A DNA stretch of 54,207 nucleotides from Bacteroidales bacterium (GCA_017523725.1 JAFWVY010000027.1:1-54207), one strand, 5' to 3'. Positions 7,522 to 15,444 are shown, numbered from the stretch's first letter. A program made the numbers and translations. Notes: a model not told the origin generated them from the letters alone.

Positions 7522-9429
7522 ATGCCGCACGACTACGAACGCGATCACAGGGCCAACCAGCAGAAATACGAGCGCGCCGTGGGGCGCATATACCGTGACA
7601 CAGCCAAGCGCGCCGCCGCCCTGCCCCTGCCCGACAGCCTGCCGGAAGGCGCGCTGTTCTCGTTCGCCACGGCCTCCCCTGCCGTGAAGCGCCTTGCCAG
7701 GCGGCTGTTCCGGCAGATGGCGCGGCAGGTGGAGCTGGTGGTCGTCAACGGTGTGCGCAGCGAATGGACGCTGGCCAACAACAAGTGCGACGAACTGGCA
7801 CGGAGGGTCTTCGGCGACCTGGCGATGCGCCTCTCCCCCGCCGAGCAGCGCCGGTATTTCTCGACGAACGCGACGGCGCGCGATGCCTTCCTTGCGCGAA
7901 AGGTGAACGGCATGAGCCTGTCCGACCGTGTGTGGCGGTACACCGACCAGTACAGGGAGGAGATAGAGCTGGGGCTCGACGTAGGCATCCGCACGGGGAT
8001 GCCCGCCGATGAGATCGGGCGCGAGCTGCAGCAGTATCTCCAGTATCCGGGCAAGCTGTTCCGGCGGGTGCGCGACATCCACGGGAACCTGCAGCTCTCG
8101 AAGGCCGCGGCGGCGTTCCACCCCGGGCGGGGCGTATACCGTTCCTCATACAAGAACGCTCGCCGGCTCGCCGGTACGGAGACGAACATCGCCTACCGTA
8201 CGGCCGACTACGAGCGCTGGCAGCAGATGGACTTCGTCGTGGGCATCGAGATACACCTGTCGAACAACCATACCGTCGAGAACGCCAAGGGCGAGCGCGT
8301 CCCCCTGGAGGACATCTGCGACGAGCTGGCCGGGCGCTATCCCAAGGACTTCAAGTTCACGGGCTGGCACCCCAACTGCCGCTGCTACGCCACGAGCATC
8401 CTGAAGACACCGGAAGAAATGTCCCGCGACAGGCAGCGGATCATGCGGGGCGAGGCCCCGCTGCCGGACAGCGTCAACACGGTCAGGGACGTGCCGAAGG
8501 GGTTCAAGGAGTGGATTGCAAACAACGAGCGGCGGGTGAAGTATTATTCCAGCGTTCCGTACTTTCTGAAAGATAACCCGAGATATGTTCCGGACGACTT
8601 CGTTCGTAATATAGGTTCTCTCGTGCGTGATCACGATGCAGGCGTAATATCTGACTTGAAGGAATTCTTCCTCAAAGTCAAAGACCCGACCTATATTACG
8701 GAAAAAGAAGTTAAGTCAATGATTACCGACTTTGCCAGAGTCTATCCGTCAATGTTCTACGGCGGGCTTCGATCTGTCAGCATAATTAAAGCAGACAGAG
8801 GCTTTATGATGGCTAATGCGCGCTCATATTTCAGGGGGAATCACCAATATGACGTAAAGTCTGGCAACAGGATAAAAATTGCAGACCACGATTTCAATGT
8901 CGGTGGGGGCCTACTATTCAATCCTCTGTACGAGATTAAGTCGGCAATGAAGGCCATTGCTGAAAAGCGAAAATTGACGTTTAATGAAGAATATGCTTTG
9001 GAGAGCCTGTGGCACGAGATTCGCCATGCAGCGGCAAGGGGCTGGGAGCAGAGTGATCATAAAACGCCTGATTTGTCCATGGTCATGGAAACAGTTAATC
9101 AGTTCTGTGCGCGCCGTTCCTATGGTCAGTTCGTCAGGGCTGTTGGCGGCAAACCGTCGAACCTGAAGTCTGTCATTGAAAACGGCTACGGCTATCGTCG
9201 TTGGGTAAGGAATTTCGAGCAAATTCTGAGGCATTGCAACATATCCGCATCGAGCGCACACGGATATTTCCGTGATCGCATCATCAGTACGCCCTACGAA
9301 GAAATAAAGGAGGAGGTCACAGAGTTCCTGATAAAGCGCGGTGGCCTGAAAAGAGCTGCGGCTGAACAGCTTCTCACAGGCCTACGGCTGCCGCCAAGTA
9401 TCTTTGATAAACTTCTTACGGGTGCGTAA
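7522..9429 (+). CDS. MuF-type minor head protein with zincin-like C-terminal domain
   Basis: A 635-residue protein, far longer than a simple MuF head protein. Residues about 140-300 are the MuF domain: TETNIAYRTADYERW, then HTVENAKGERVPLED and the terminal motif GWHPNCRC at 281-288. Residues about 330-635 are an added domain with lower GC coding. It holds LWHEIRH with HEIRH at 498-502, a zinc protease HExxH motif, and MVMETVNQF with Glu523 as a possible third ligand. MuF proteins with variable C-terminal effector domains are known as phage-borne polymorphic toxins carried in the virion. The 3' end overlaps the opposite-strand gene at 9416 by 14 bp. The protease assignment is from the motif only. 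Confidence 0.88.
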   Translation: MPHDYERDHRANQQKYERAVGRIYRDTAKRAAALPLPDSLPEGALFSFATASPAVKRLARRLFRQMARQVELVVVNGVRSEWTLANNKCDELARRVFGDLAMRLSPAEQRRYFSTNATARDAFLARKVNGMSLSDRVWRYTDQYREEIELGLDVGIRTGMPADEIGRELQQYLQYPGKLFRRVRDIHGNLQLSKAAAAFHPGRGVYRSSYKNARRLAGTETNIAYRTADYERWQQMDFVVGIEIHLSNNHTVENAKGERVPLEDICDELAGRYPKDFKFTGWHPNCRCYATSILKTPEEMSRDRQRIMRGEAPLPDSVNTVRDVPKGFKEWIANNERRVKYYSSVPYFLKDNPRYVPDDFVRNIGSLVRDHDAGVISDLKEFFLKVKDPTYITEKEVKSMITDFARVYPSMFYGGLRSVSIIKADRGFMMANARSYFRGNHQYDVKSGNRIKIADHDFNVGGGLLFNPLYEIKSAMKAIAEKRKLTFNEEYALESLWHEIRHAAARGWEQSDHKTPDLSMVMETVNQFCARRSYGQFVRAVGGKPSNLKSVIENGYGYRRWVRNFEQILRHCNISASSAHGYFRDRIISTPYEEIKEEVTEFLIKRGGLKRAAAEQLLTGLRLPPSIFDKLLTGA

Positions 9430-9640
9430 CGGTTCTCCAAAAATCGTTGACGACAAGTGAGGGCAGACCCTCAAGATACATGGCAACTCTGCCCTTTTCT
9501 GAGCGAAGGTGGTATAGAAGCGCCAAGTCAAGGCGGGCGGATTGCTCATCTATAATCCTCAAGTATAGGTCCCTGTCGAGAACGCCTATACACTTCTGCT
9601 CCTCCTTTGTGATTCCGTGATCAAATATAGTCTCTATCAT
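9416..9640 (-). CDS. Small unknown protein, candidate immunity or moron gene (distal)
   Basis: A 74-residue protein (starts MIETIFDHGITKEEQKC) on the strand opposite to all surrounding phage genes. No family recognised and no membrane segment; charged, mostly helical, with a central LALLYHLRSEKGRVAMYLEG. It starts 14 bp after the stop of the other leftward gene, so the two form a small operon, and its 3' end overlaps the MuF gene end. Composition matches the AT-richer MuF C-terminal domain rather than the GC-rich phage backbone. Position suggests an immunity protein or a lysogen-expressed accessory gene; function is not shown by sequence. Confidence 0.6.
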   Translation of the reverse strand: MIETIFDHGITKEEQKCIGVLDRDLYLRIIDEQSARLDLALLYHLRSEKGRVAMYLEGLPSLVVNDFWRTVTHP

Positions 9641-9654
9641 AGTATTTGAAGTGG

Positions 9655-9885
9655 CTACTCAAAGTGTCCTAGCAGCTGCAGGCCTTCCTCGCCGGAAACA
9701 ATCTCGACCCGCTTTCCGTCCCATAGGCCAAGCGTCGGAAGCCCTAGCGGCACCGGGAAGCCGGATTCGTCAACCTCTGCGAAGCCGTACACCTCCTGCC
9801 CGTCAAGGTTGCCAATGTAAGTAACCTCGTTGAACGCCTCATTTGATGCGGCGAGTAAAACCGCCTGTGGAATCTTGTGGTTCAT
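9655..9885 (-). CDS. Small unknown protein, candidate immunity or moron gene (proximal)
   Basis: A 76-residue protein with good protein-like composition: beta-rich VTYIGNLDGQEVYGFAEVDE, then a Pro/Leu/Gly-rich PVPLGLPTLGLWDGKRV and an acidic end. No family recognised and no catalytic motif. It is the first gene of a two-gene leftward unit with its own TAnnTTTG promoter immediately upstream, which is how lysogen-expressed moron genes are arranged. It is likely expressed while the phage late genes are silent. Together with the zincin-like MuF tail it may form an effector-immunity set (inference). Confidence 0.65.
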   Translation of the reverse strand: MNHKIPQAVLLAASNEAFNEVTYIGNLDGQEVYGFAEVDESGFPVPLGLPTLGLWDGKRVEIVSGEEGLQLLGHFE

Positions 9886-9893
9886 AGCGTTTG

Positions 9894-9901
9894 CAAAGAT
9901 A
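9894..9901 (-). promoter_or_regulatory. Predicted promoter of the leftward two-gene unit
   Basis: On the minus strand the sequence reads TATCTTTG, an exact Bacteroidota -7 box, ending only 8 bp before the ATG at 9885. The predicted start site would leave a leader of just a few bases, so the mRNA may be leaderless. No clean -33 TTTG at 19-21 bp; the expected -33 region is occupied by a DnaA box (9920-9928). Confidence 0.55.
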
Positions 9902-9919
9902 AAGAAAAAATATTCAACC

Positions 9920-9928
9920 TGTGGATAA
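9920..9928 (+). promoter_or_regulatory. Perfect DnaA box
   Basis: TGTGGATAA, the complement of the consensus DnaA box TTATCCACA, lies in the AT-rich divergent gap between the leftward small genes and the scaffold gene. It falls roughly where the -33 element of the leftward promoter should be, so a bound protein could block or stimulate that promoter. Confidence 0.6.
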
Positions 9929-9999
9929 AAAGTGTGATTCCGAAGTAATCATTTAGAAAAGCCGTTTGTAGATTTGCGGAGAATCATTCTATTTCCCGC

Positions 10000-10677
10000 A
10001 TGAGAGAGACAATTTTATCGTTGCTGAAAGCCAAGTTCGAGGGGGTCAGCGACAAGATTCTGGGCAGGATGGCCGACAAGCTGGCCAAGACTGCCGCCGA
10101 CGAAGAGCAGGCGAAGACCCTGGTAGATGGGACGACCCTGCAGCAGCTTCTGGAGAGCTACGGCGACAGCCGGGCCACGGAGGCGCAACAGACGGCCGTA
10201 AGAAACTACGAGGCGAAATACGGCCTGAAGGACGGGGCGAAAGTGGGGGACCCCGGCAAGAATACGGATCCCACAAAGAAGGAGCCCGACGGGGGCGATG
10301 TTCCCGCCTGGGCCCAGCAGCTCATCAAAAGCAACGAGGCGCTGACGCAGCGGATCCAGACGATGGAGACGACTCGTACGGCGGAAGAGCGCCGGCAGAA
10401 GATCTCGAAGGAACTCGAGGGCCTGCCGGAATCGGTCAGGAAGGCCTACGAGCGTACACCTGTGGCGGACGCCACCGACGAGGAGTTCAACACGCTGCTC
10501 GGCGAAATCAAGGTGGAGGCTGCAGGCATAGCAAAGGATCTCGCCGGCAAGGGCGCCGTATTCGGCAAGCCCGCGGTGGGAGGAGACCCCGGGGGCAAGG
10601 ATGAGCTGACGAAGGAGCAGGTGGCCGCCATCGACCGGCGCGACGGCGCCGTAGCGGGCGAGCAGCAGCCCTTCTGA
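10000..10677 (+). CDS. Probable capsid scaffolding protein
   Basis: A 225-residue, strongly charged, mostly helical protein immediately upstream of the decoration and major capsid genes. The middle is a low-complexity linker (DGAKVGDPGKNTDPTKKE) followed by a coiled-coil-like stretch (LIKSNEALTQRIQTMETTRTAEERRQK). Size, charge, coiled coil and position between MuF/portal and capsid genes are typical of siphovirus scaffolds, which guide prohead assembly and then leave. Sequence conservation in this class is low, so the call relies on order and composition. It resumes the late operon after the inserted leftward genes. Confidence 0.75.
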   Translation: MRETILSLLKAKFEGVSDKILGRMADKLAKTAADEEQAKTLVDGTTLQQLLESYGDSRATEAQQTAVRNYEAKYGLKDGAKVGDPGKNTDPTKKEPDGGDVPAWAQQLIKSNEALTQRIQTMETTRTAEERRQKISKELEGLPESVRKAYERTPVADATDEEFNTLLGEIKVEAAGIAKDLAGKGAVFGKPAVGGDPGGKDELTKEQVAAIDRRDGAVAGEQQPF

Positions 10678-10703
10678 GTGTCTAACCATTAAAAACGTAA
10701 ACT

Positions 10704-11276
10704 ATGTCAATGACAGTTATCAAACGCAAGGACACCTCCCTGAAGAAGGTGTTCGTGCACCGTGTCGCTGACGTGCGCGGCGGCGTCTCTGTCGCCACCT
10801 CCGAGCTCAATGTCGATTTCATTGAGGAGGGAACGGTCATCAGCGCGCCCGTCTCCGGCATCAGCCACGTCGTGAAGTACGCGCTGGTACAGGCCAACGC
10901 GGCCAACTCGGCGGTAAAGATCAAGGTCTATAAAGGCCACAACTTCCAGGTCGGCGATGTCATCATGGCCGCCGAGAACGGCGCCGCATACGCCATCACG
11001 GCCATCGCCACCAGCAACAGCGCGTATGACGAGCTGACCATCGGCACGACGCTGGGCGTCGCCCTGACGGCCGATGTGAGCTACATCTATGCCGCCGCCG
11101 AGAGCGGTGCCTCCGGTGCCGCGCTCAAGTATGAGCCGTTCGCCGTGGTCGGCACGGGAAAACCCGTCGTCCAGGGACAGAACGTCGATACCGACGCATG
11201 GATCATCGGCGTGACCAAGGGCAACAGCCTGCCCGCGCTCATCGCCGGCAAACTCAAAGGAATCATCAACTATTAA
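10704..11276 (+). CDS. Probable head decoration / head fibre protein
   Basis: A 190-residue beta-rich protein just before the major capsid gene. Its small residues and repeated short strands (VIKRKDTSLKKVFVHRVADV, IEEGTVISAPVSGI, later YAITAIATSNSAYDELTIG) and its end GKLKGIINY resemble proteins annotated as head fibre or head decoration in Bacteroidota phages. Such proteins bind the outer capsid surface and add stability or weak surface binding. No catalytic motif is visible. Twenty bases separate it from the capsid start. Confidence 0.65.
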   Translation: MSMTVIKRKDTSLKKVFVHRVADVRGGVSVATSELNVDFIEEGTVISAPVSGISHVVKYALVQANAANSAVKIKVYKGHNFQVGDVIMAAENGAAYAITAIATSNSAYDELTIGTTLGVALTADVSYIYAAAESGASGAALKYEPFAVVGTGKPVVQGQNVDTDAWIIGVTKGNSLPALIAGKLKGIINY

Positions 11277-11278
11277 TC

Positions 11279-11286
11279 GGGGGAGG
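11279..11286 (+). promoter_or_regulatory. Strong Shine-Dalgarno-like site before the capsid gene
   Basis: GGGGGAGG ends 10 bp before the capsid ATG at 11297. Bacteroidota genes rarely depend on such sites, so an unusually strong one in front of the most abundant virion protein is notable and fixes the start. Confidence 0.5.
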
Positions 11287-11296
11287 ATAAAGTACT

Positions 11297-12391
11297 ATGG
11301 CTACAATCGTAAACACTCTTATCGCCGGGCTGACCCAGAGGATGGTACAGGCCCGTCTGAACAGCGCGGACGCCCGTCCGTTCCTGTTCGGAAAACACTT
11401 CCCTGTCAAGCGCGTCAACGGCTTCATGTGGTCCACGCTGCAGAACCAGCTGGCCAAGCAGAACGTCGCCGCCGACCTTCACACCGACAACGGCACCATC
11501 GTCCGCAAGCGCCGTCCCATCTTCGAGTCGGCCAAGGGTGACATCCCCTTCATCTCGATCAGCCGTGAGCTGAAACGCAGCGAGATCAAGGATTACCAGA
11601 CGGCTCTCGCCTTCGCGCAGGACGCCGATGCCACGAAGCTCGTCGAGTTCTGGGGCGCCGACGTGGACTTCTGCTTCAACGGCGTGCAGTCGGAACTGGA
11701 GTACATCGCCTGGGCCTTGGTGTCCAACGCGGGCAAGCTGTCGTTCACCACGTCGAACAACGCGACCTTCGCGAACGAGTTCGACCTCGACTACGACGTG
11801 GATGCCGCGAAGCAGAAGAAATACACGGGCAGCAACTGGGGTGTGGCCAACACGGCCGACATCATCGGCGACCTGGCCACCGTCATCAAGGCCGCCAAGG
11901 CCGACGGGATGAACCCGAAGTTCGGGTTTGTCAACCTGGACACGTTCTACAAGATCGCCAGCGCCGACCAGATCGTGAAGGCCTGCGCATCCTATGTGCA
12001 GAACGCCGTCGGGATGGCACAGACGCCCGACCTGGAGCAGGTCAACGCGATGCTGCGCCGCCAGGCGTGGCTCAACGGGCTGCAGCTGGTCGTCATCGAC
12101 CAGACCATCACCCGCGAGGCGCAGGACGGGACGCAGACCTCTGCCAACCCCTTCGCGACCGACCGCATGGTGCTGTCCAACTCTCTGACGCTGGGCCGTA
12201 CGCAGTACGACATCCTGGCCGAGAACAACCCGGCCATCATCCGCGCCGAGCGCGCCCACACCGTCATCAAGAAATACGGCACCGCCGAGCCGCAGGGTGA
12301 GATCACCATCGGGCAGGCCGACGCCGTTCCCGTGCTGGACAGCGCGTACAGCAACGTGTATCTCAAGACCGACGGCAGCGCCTGGTCGTAA
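11297..12391 (+). CDS. Major capsid protein
   Basis: A 364-residue protein in the standard place after scaffold and decoration genes. Features fit an HK97-fold capsid subunit: an N-terminal arm (MATIVNTLIAGLTQRMVQARL), a long beta/alpha middle with VRKRRPIFESAKGDIPFISI and RELKRSEIKDYQTALAF, an A-domain-like segment (MNPKFGFVNLDTFYKIAS) and a C-terminal TIGQADAVPVLDSAY. The length is typical of uncleaved capsid proteins using a separate scaffold. No protease gene is seen nearby, which also fits scaffold release without maturation cleavage. Confidence 0.85.
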   Translation: MATIVNTLIAGLTQRMVQARLNSADARPFLFGKHFPVKRVNGFMWSTLQNQLAKQNVAADLHTDNGTIVRKRRPIFESAKGDIPFISISRELKRSEIKDYQTALAFAQDADATKLVEFWGADVDFCFNGVQSELEYIAWALVSNAGKLSFTTSNNATFANEFDLDYDVDAAKQKKYTGSNWGVANTADIIGDLATVIKAAKADGMNPKFGFVNLDTFYKIASADQIVKACASYVQNAVGMAQTPDLEQVNAMLRRQAWLNGLQLVVIDQTITREAQDGTQTSANPFATDRMVLSNSLTLGRTQYDILAENNPAIIRAERAHTVIKKYGTAEPQGEITIGQADAVPVLDSAYSNVYLKTDGSAWS

Positions 12392-12402
12392 ACACGTAAT
12401 CG

Positions 12403-12741
12403 ATGAGTGCAACGCTGACGATACGGGACGCCCTGCAGGGTGTCAACGCATACCCGGTTCCGGAGGCCGCGCTGTTGAGCACGGCCACCCGGCGCGGGCT
12501 GTCGCTGGACACCGCTGCCACCGCTGACGTGCTGTCCGGCCGGGACTACCGGCTGGCGACGGCTGACGTGCTGGCGTGGCTGGCGGGAGCGCCCGACGTA
12601 TCGCAGGGCGGGCAGTCGTATTCGTTCACGGACGCGATGCGGGCGGCGTTCCGCAGCCGTGCGGCAGCCATCTACGCTGCCGAAGGCGAGGATGACACCG
12701 CGTCGGGTACGACCTACGGATACAAAGGTTCTTTGCTTTGA
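12403..12741 (+). CDS. Head-tail connector protein (neck)
   Basis: A 112-residue protein following the capsid gene. It is helical with a series of short segments (LTIRDALQGVNAYPVPEAALLSTATRRGL, TADVLAWLAGAPDV, FTDAMRAAFRSRAAAIYAAEG), consistent with a gp6/gp15-type connector that docks on the portal. The N-terminal half resembles the DNA-packaging-adaptor type small proteins of Bacteroides phages. Identified by order, size and helical content. Confidence 0.65.
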   Translation: MSATLTIRDALQGVNAYPVPEAALLSTATRRGLSLDTAATADVLSGRDYRLATADVLAWLAGAPDVSQGGQSYSFTDAMRAAFRSRAAAIYAAEGEDDTASGTTYGYKGSLL

Positions 12742-12748
12742 TGCCAGG

Positions 12749-13069
12749 ATGATAATCGTCAACGGGACACTGGAGACGGCGACGCAGGCGGACGGAGGCA
12801 TCGATGCCTCTACCGGACTGCCGACGGAGGGCACTGTGACATACGGTGCCGCCGTGCCGTGCCAGTACTACCCGACCGCGATGGACAGGCTCCGCCGCAG
12901 CGTGGGCGAGCCCGTCACGGCGCAGTCGTACGCCGTCCTCATCGAGGGCGACAGCTACGGGGGCGACCGCGTACGGCTCAAGGACGCGGCGGGAAGCACC
13001 GTCGGTGTGTTCTCCGTCCGCGCCGTGACGGTCCTGAAGGCCGTCGGGCAGGTGCGGATAGACATCTGA
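12749..13069 (+). CDS. Head closure / stopper protein candidate
   Basis: A 106-residue beta-rich protein starting at ATG 12749 (MIIVNGTLETATQADGG); an upstream extension of the frame overlaps the connector gene and is not real. Content such as PCQYYPTAMDRLRRSVG and SYAVLIEGDSYGGDRVRLKD fits the head-closure (stopper) class that seals the connector and joins the tail. Call based on order (connector, stopper, tail completion, terminator) and size. Confidence 0.6.
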   Translation: MIIVNGTLETATQADGGIDASTGLPTEGTVTYGAAVPCQYYPTAMDRLRRSVGEPVTAQSYAVLIEGDSYGGDRVRLKDAAGSTVGVFSVRAVTVLKAVGQVRIDI

Positions 13070-13076
13070 CAGGACG

Positions 13077-13511
13077 ATGCCCATCACCGCCGACACCGAG
13101 GGGATTGCCTCGTCAATGGAACAGCAAGTCCAGCGGATGTACCAGAGGCTCATCCGCGACGAGCTGCCGTCCATCGGCGAGCGATGCGTGAACAAGGCGA
13201 AAGAAGCGGGTGACTACACCGACCAGACGGGCAACCTCCGCAGCAGCGTCGGCTATGTCGTGACAGTCGACGGCCACATTGTCGACTCCGGGGGCTTCCA
13301 GCAGGTTAAGGAGGGCCGGCAGGGTACCGGCGAAGGCCGGAGCTTCGCAGAGGCACTGGCACAGCGCTATCCCTCCGGGATCGTCCTTATCGTGGTGGCC
13401 GGAATGAACTACGCCGCCTATGTCGCACACCGCGGCAAGGACGTCCTGGCATCGGCAGAACTGTTGGCCGGCCAGCTGATGGCCGAGCTCAAACGCAACA
13501 TCGGAAAATGA
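13077..13511 (+). CDS. HK97 gp10-like tail completion protein
   Basis: A 144-residue protein with the family pattern: N-terminal helix, DQTGNLRSSVGYVV, a variable middle with GTGEGRSFAEAL, then GIVLIVVAGMNYAAYVAHRGKDVL and a C-terminal helix. HK97 gp10-like proteins complete the head-tail junction. It lies 7 bp after the stopper and 7 bp before the tail-terminator candidate, in the standard neck order. Confidence 0.78.
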   Translation: MPITADTEGIASSMEQQVQRMYQRLIRDELPSIGERCVNKAKEAGDYTDQTGNLRSSVGYVVTVDGHIVDSGGFQQVKEGRQGTGEGRSFAEALAQRYPSGIVLIVVAGMNYAAYVAHRGKDVLASAELLAGQLMAELKRNIGK

Positions 13512-13518
13512 CGGGACT

Positions 13519-13923
13519 ATGGCACGCACATCCAAAGACATCCAGGGCGACCTGATGCGGCTCCTGGCCGTGTCGGAGCTGGCCGCAAGCATCAACGGCG
13601 CGGTCTACCGCGAGGGCTACCGTCCGCGCGACAGCCGCATGGAGGACGCGGTGGTGGTCTTCACCGCCGGCCTCGCCGGGCAGGTGCAGACGGGCGTCGT
13701 CACGGTGCGGGTCTTCATCCCGGACATCCTGCTCAGCGGCGTGATGGTCGAGAACGGGCAGCGGACGGCGCAGATCGAAACTCTGCTGCAGTCGTTCGCC
13801 GACTCACTGACGACGGCCGGATCGGACTACCGCTGGCAGCAGCGCGACATCGTGCGCACGGACTACGACCACGAGTTCCAGCAGCATTTCTGCGTACTTG
13901 CACTCTTTTTTTCAGTTCTATAA
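13519..13923 (+). CDS. Tail terminator protein candidate
   Basis: A 134-residue protein with a short helical start, a beta-rich core (AVVVFTAGLAGQVQTGVVTVRVFIP) and a helix (QIETLLQSFADSL), a layout common in tail-terminator (gpU-like) proteins that cap the tail tube. It directly precedes the tail tube gene. A run of seven T bases near its end is followed in frame by only a few codons and does not appear to be a functional frameshift site. Confidence 0.6.
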   Translation: MARTSKDIQGDLMRLLAVSELAASINGAVYREGYRPRDSRMEDAVVVFTAGLAGQVQTGVVTVRVFIPDILLSGVMVENGQRTAQIETLLQSFADSLTTAGSDYRWQQRDIVRTDYDHEFQQHFCVLALFFSVL

Positions 13924-13943
13924 ACAATTAATTCCATTAAGCT

Positions 13944-14651
13944 ATGGCTATACTTTCCTGGGGTAAACCCAAACTTGAAATCTGCGAACTGGTGAACGGC
14001 GCGATGCCCGATACGCCCTCCTGGGTCGAACTGGACACTCCCGTCGAGAACAGCACGCAGCGCGAAGACACCGAAGGCGAAGACATCGAGGCCCGCGAGG
14101 AAGGCGGCGCGCTGGTCGACAAGATCGCGAAGAAGAACACCTATGTCCTGTCCTTCGAGCTGTTCAGCAAGAAGAACGTCGCGAAGCCCATCCAGGACAC
14201 CGACGGCGTCATCCTGACAGAATACGCCATCCGGCTGACGCCGGAGGACCCCACCGCCCGCGGATTCATCCTGAACCGCTGCAGCGTGAAGGTCGTGGAG
14301 ACATGGACCTCTCAGGACGGCGAGAAATGGCGCTACACCTTCTCCTCGCTCGTCCCGACGGACGGCGGCGCGCAGAAGGAGGAATGGTTCGCCGAAGGGC
14401 TGTCCGTCAGCCCGACCGCGCTGTATTTCGGCTCGGCTGCCGACTCCACGGGCAAGACCGTCACGGCCTCTTCCGAGGGCAACCTGACGCAGGTCAGCTC
14501 GACCGAGGCGTGGGCCACCGTGACGAAGAGCGGCAAGGTCGCCACCGTCAAGGTGACGCAGAACAGCACCGGCAGCGTGCGTACCGCCGTCGTGACGCTC
14601 GTCGCGGACGGCATGTCGCGCAACGTGCCCGTGACGCAGATCCCCGCATAG
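13944..14651 (+). CDS. Major tail (tube) protein with C-terminal BACON domain
   Basis: A 235-residue protein. Residues 1-150 form the tail tube domain (AILSWGKPKLEICEL, EDTEGEDIEAREEGG, KKNTYVLSFELF), matching the position before the chaperone pair and tape measure. Residues about 153-234 form a BACON-type Ig-like domain: LSVSPTALYF, STEAWATV with the conserved Trp, and RTAVVTLVADG ending in VPVTQ. BACON domains are typical of Bacteroidota surface and glycan-related proteins. On a tail tube the domain would be displayed many times along the tail, possibly for binding to mucus or glycans (inference). Ig-like decorations on tail tube proteins are known in other phages. Confidence 0.82.
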   Translation: MAILSWGKPKLEICELVNGAMPDTPSWVELDTPVENSTQREDTEGEDIEAREEGGALVDKIAKKNTYVLSFELFSKKNVAKPIQDTDGVILTEYAIRLTPEDPTARGFILNRCSVKVVETWTSQDGEKWRYTFSSLVPTDGGAQKEEWFAEGLSVSPTALYFGSAADSTGKTVTASSEGNLTQVSSTEAWATVTKSGKVATVKVTQNSTGSVRTAVVTLVADGMSRNVPVTQIPA

Positions 14652-14752
14652 ATTTCTCATTGTTGTTAAGTTGTAATGTGAATGTTTTCTGTTTCAAGCT
14701 GCAGGGTGTCTCCGGGTTCCGGGGCATCCTTGCCGCTTGAGGCCAGCGGGGA

Positions 14753-15253
14753 ATGACAATGGCAGAGAAAGCGGATAAGAAGACCGTCGAGCGTCGTGTG
14801 GCGGATGCCGTGCTGCAGACGCCGGAGCGCGTCGTCATCGCCGGGCAGGCGTACACGGTCCGGCGGCCGACGCTGCGGACGATGATAGAGCTGTCCGGGC
14901 TGCTCGCAGAGGCGCATCTCCCCGACATCGACGAGAAGGCCGATGTCGCGCAGGCCGTCGTCGCAACAGCCGGACGCATAGGTCCCGTCGTCGCCGACGC
15001 GCTGGCCCTAATGATCGTCGGCTCAGACGGCAGCCCCGCCCGCCGCCATATCTGGCAGGTGTGGCGCCCGAAGACAACGGCACGGTCTCTCCTGGCGCGG
15101 CACATCGAGCGCAGCGTGACGCCGGAGGAGGCATTCCGGGCACTCATGCAGCTGCTGCACCAGCGCGACACCGCTTTTTTTTTCAGCACTATAAATTTCC
15201 TCCGCGGCGTGCAGATACTGCGGCCGACGACAACAACAGCATCTGGGCGGTGA
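14753..15253 (+). CDS. Tail assembly chaperone, short form (gpG-like)
   Basis: A 166-residue zero-frame product between the tail tube and tape measure genes. It is acidic-to-neutral and helical (TLRTMIELSGLLAEAHLPDIDEKADVAQ, then LALMIVGSDGS and HIERSVTPEEAFRALMQLLHQRD). After the run of nine T bases at 15175-15183 the zero frame gives a poor tail ending in TTTTASGR. The -1 frame continues as a sensible protein to 15444. This is the classic arrangement of gpG and gpGT chaperones, which bind the tape measure during tail assembly. Confidence 0.8.
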   Translation: MTMAEKADKKTVERRVADAVLQTPERVVIAGQAYTVRRPTLRTMIELSGLLAEAHLPDIDEKADVAQAVVATAGRIGPVVADALALMIVGSDGSPARRHIWQVWRPKTTARSLLARHIERSVTPEEAFRALMQLLHQRDTAFFFSTINFLRGVQILRPTTTTASGR

Positions 15254-15444
15254 TATATGCCGTCTCCACGTCCCTGCATTGTCCGCCTTCCGAAGTGCTG
15301 GACATGACCTGGACAAACATCACGATGTTCCTCTCGTGCGCGCCGTCGTACGACACGGAACGTCTTAAGGACAAGAACGACCACAGCGTGGTCATCAACA
15401 TGGACGACCCGCGCAACCGGGCGCTCGCAGATCAACTCGTATAA
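14753..15444 (+). CDS. Tail assembly chaperone, -1 frameshift fusion (gpGT-like)
   Basis: Predicted frameshift product of about 230 residues: zero frame 14753-15181, then -1 frame from 15181 to the TAA at 15442-15444. The T segment continues QHYKFPPRRADTAADDNN and then a well-formed helical region (SIWAVIYAVSTSL, PSEVLDMTWTNITMFL). It has no start codon of its own near its beginning, and its stop lies 11 bp before the tape measure gene. The fusion protein bridges the tape measure and tail tube subunits. The shift is inferred from gene order, the slippery run and the coding quality of the second frame. Confidence 0.72.
15175..15183 (+). promoter_or_regulatory. Programmed -1 frameshift slippery site
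   Basis: Nine consecutive T bases, read in the zero frame as GCT TTT TTT TTC, contain T TTT TTT (15175-15181), which fits the X XXY YYZ rule for -1 slippage. The overlap of the two frames spans this site. Confidence 0.72.

Noticed and set aside
13905..13912. T-run near the end of the tail terminator gene as a second frameshift site
   Set aside because: The -1 frame gives only about 20 residues across the next gene start without protein-like character.
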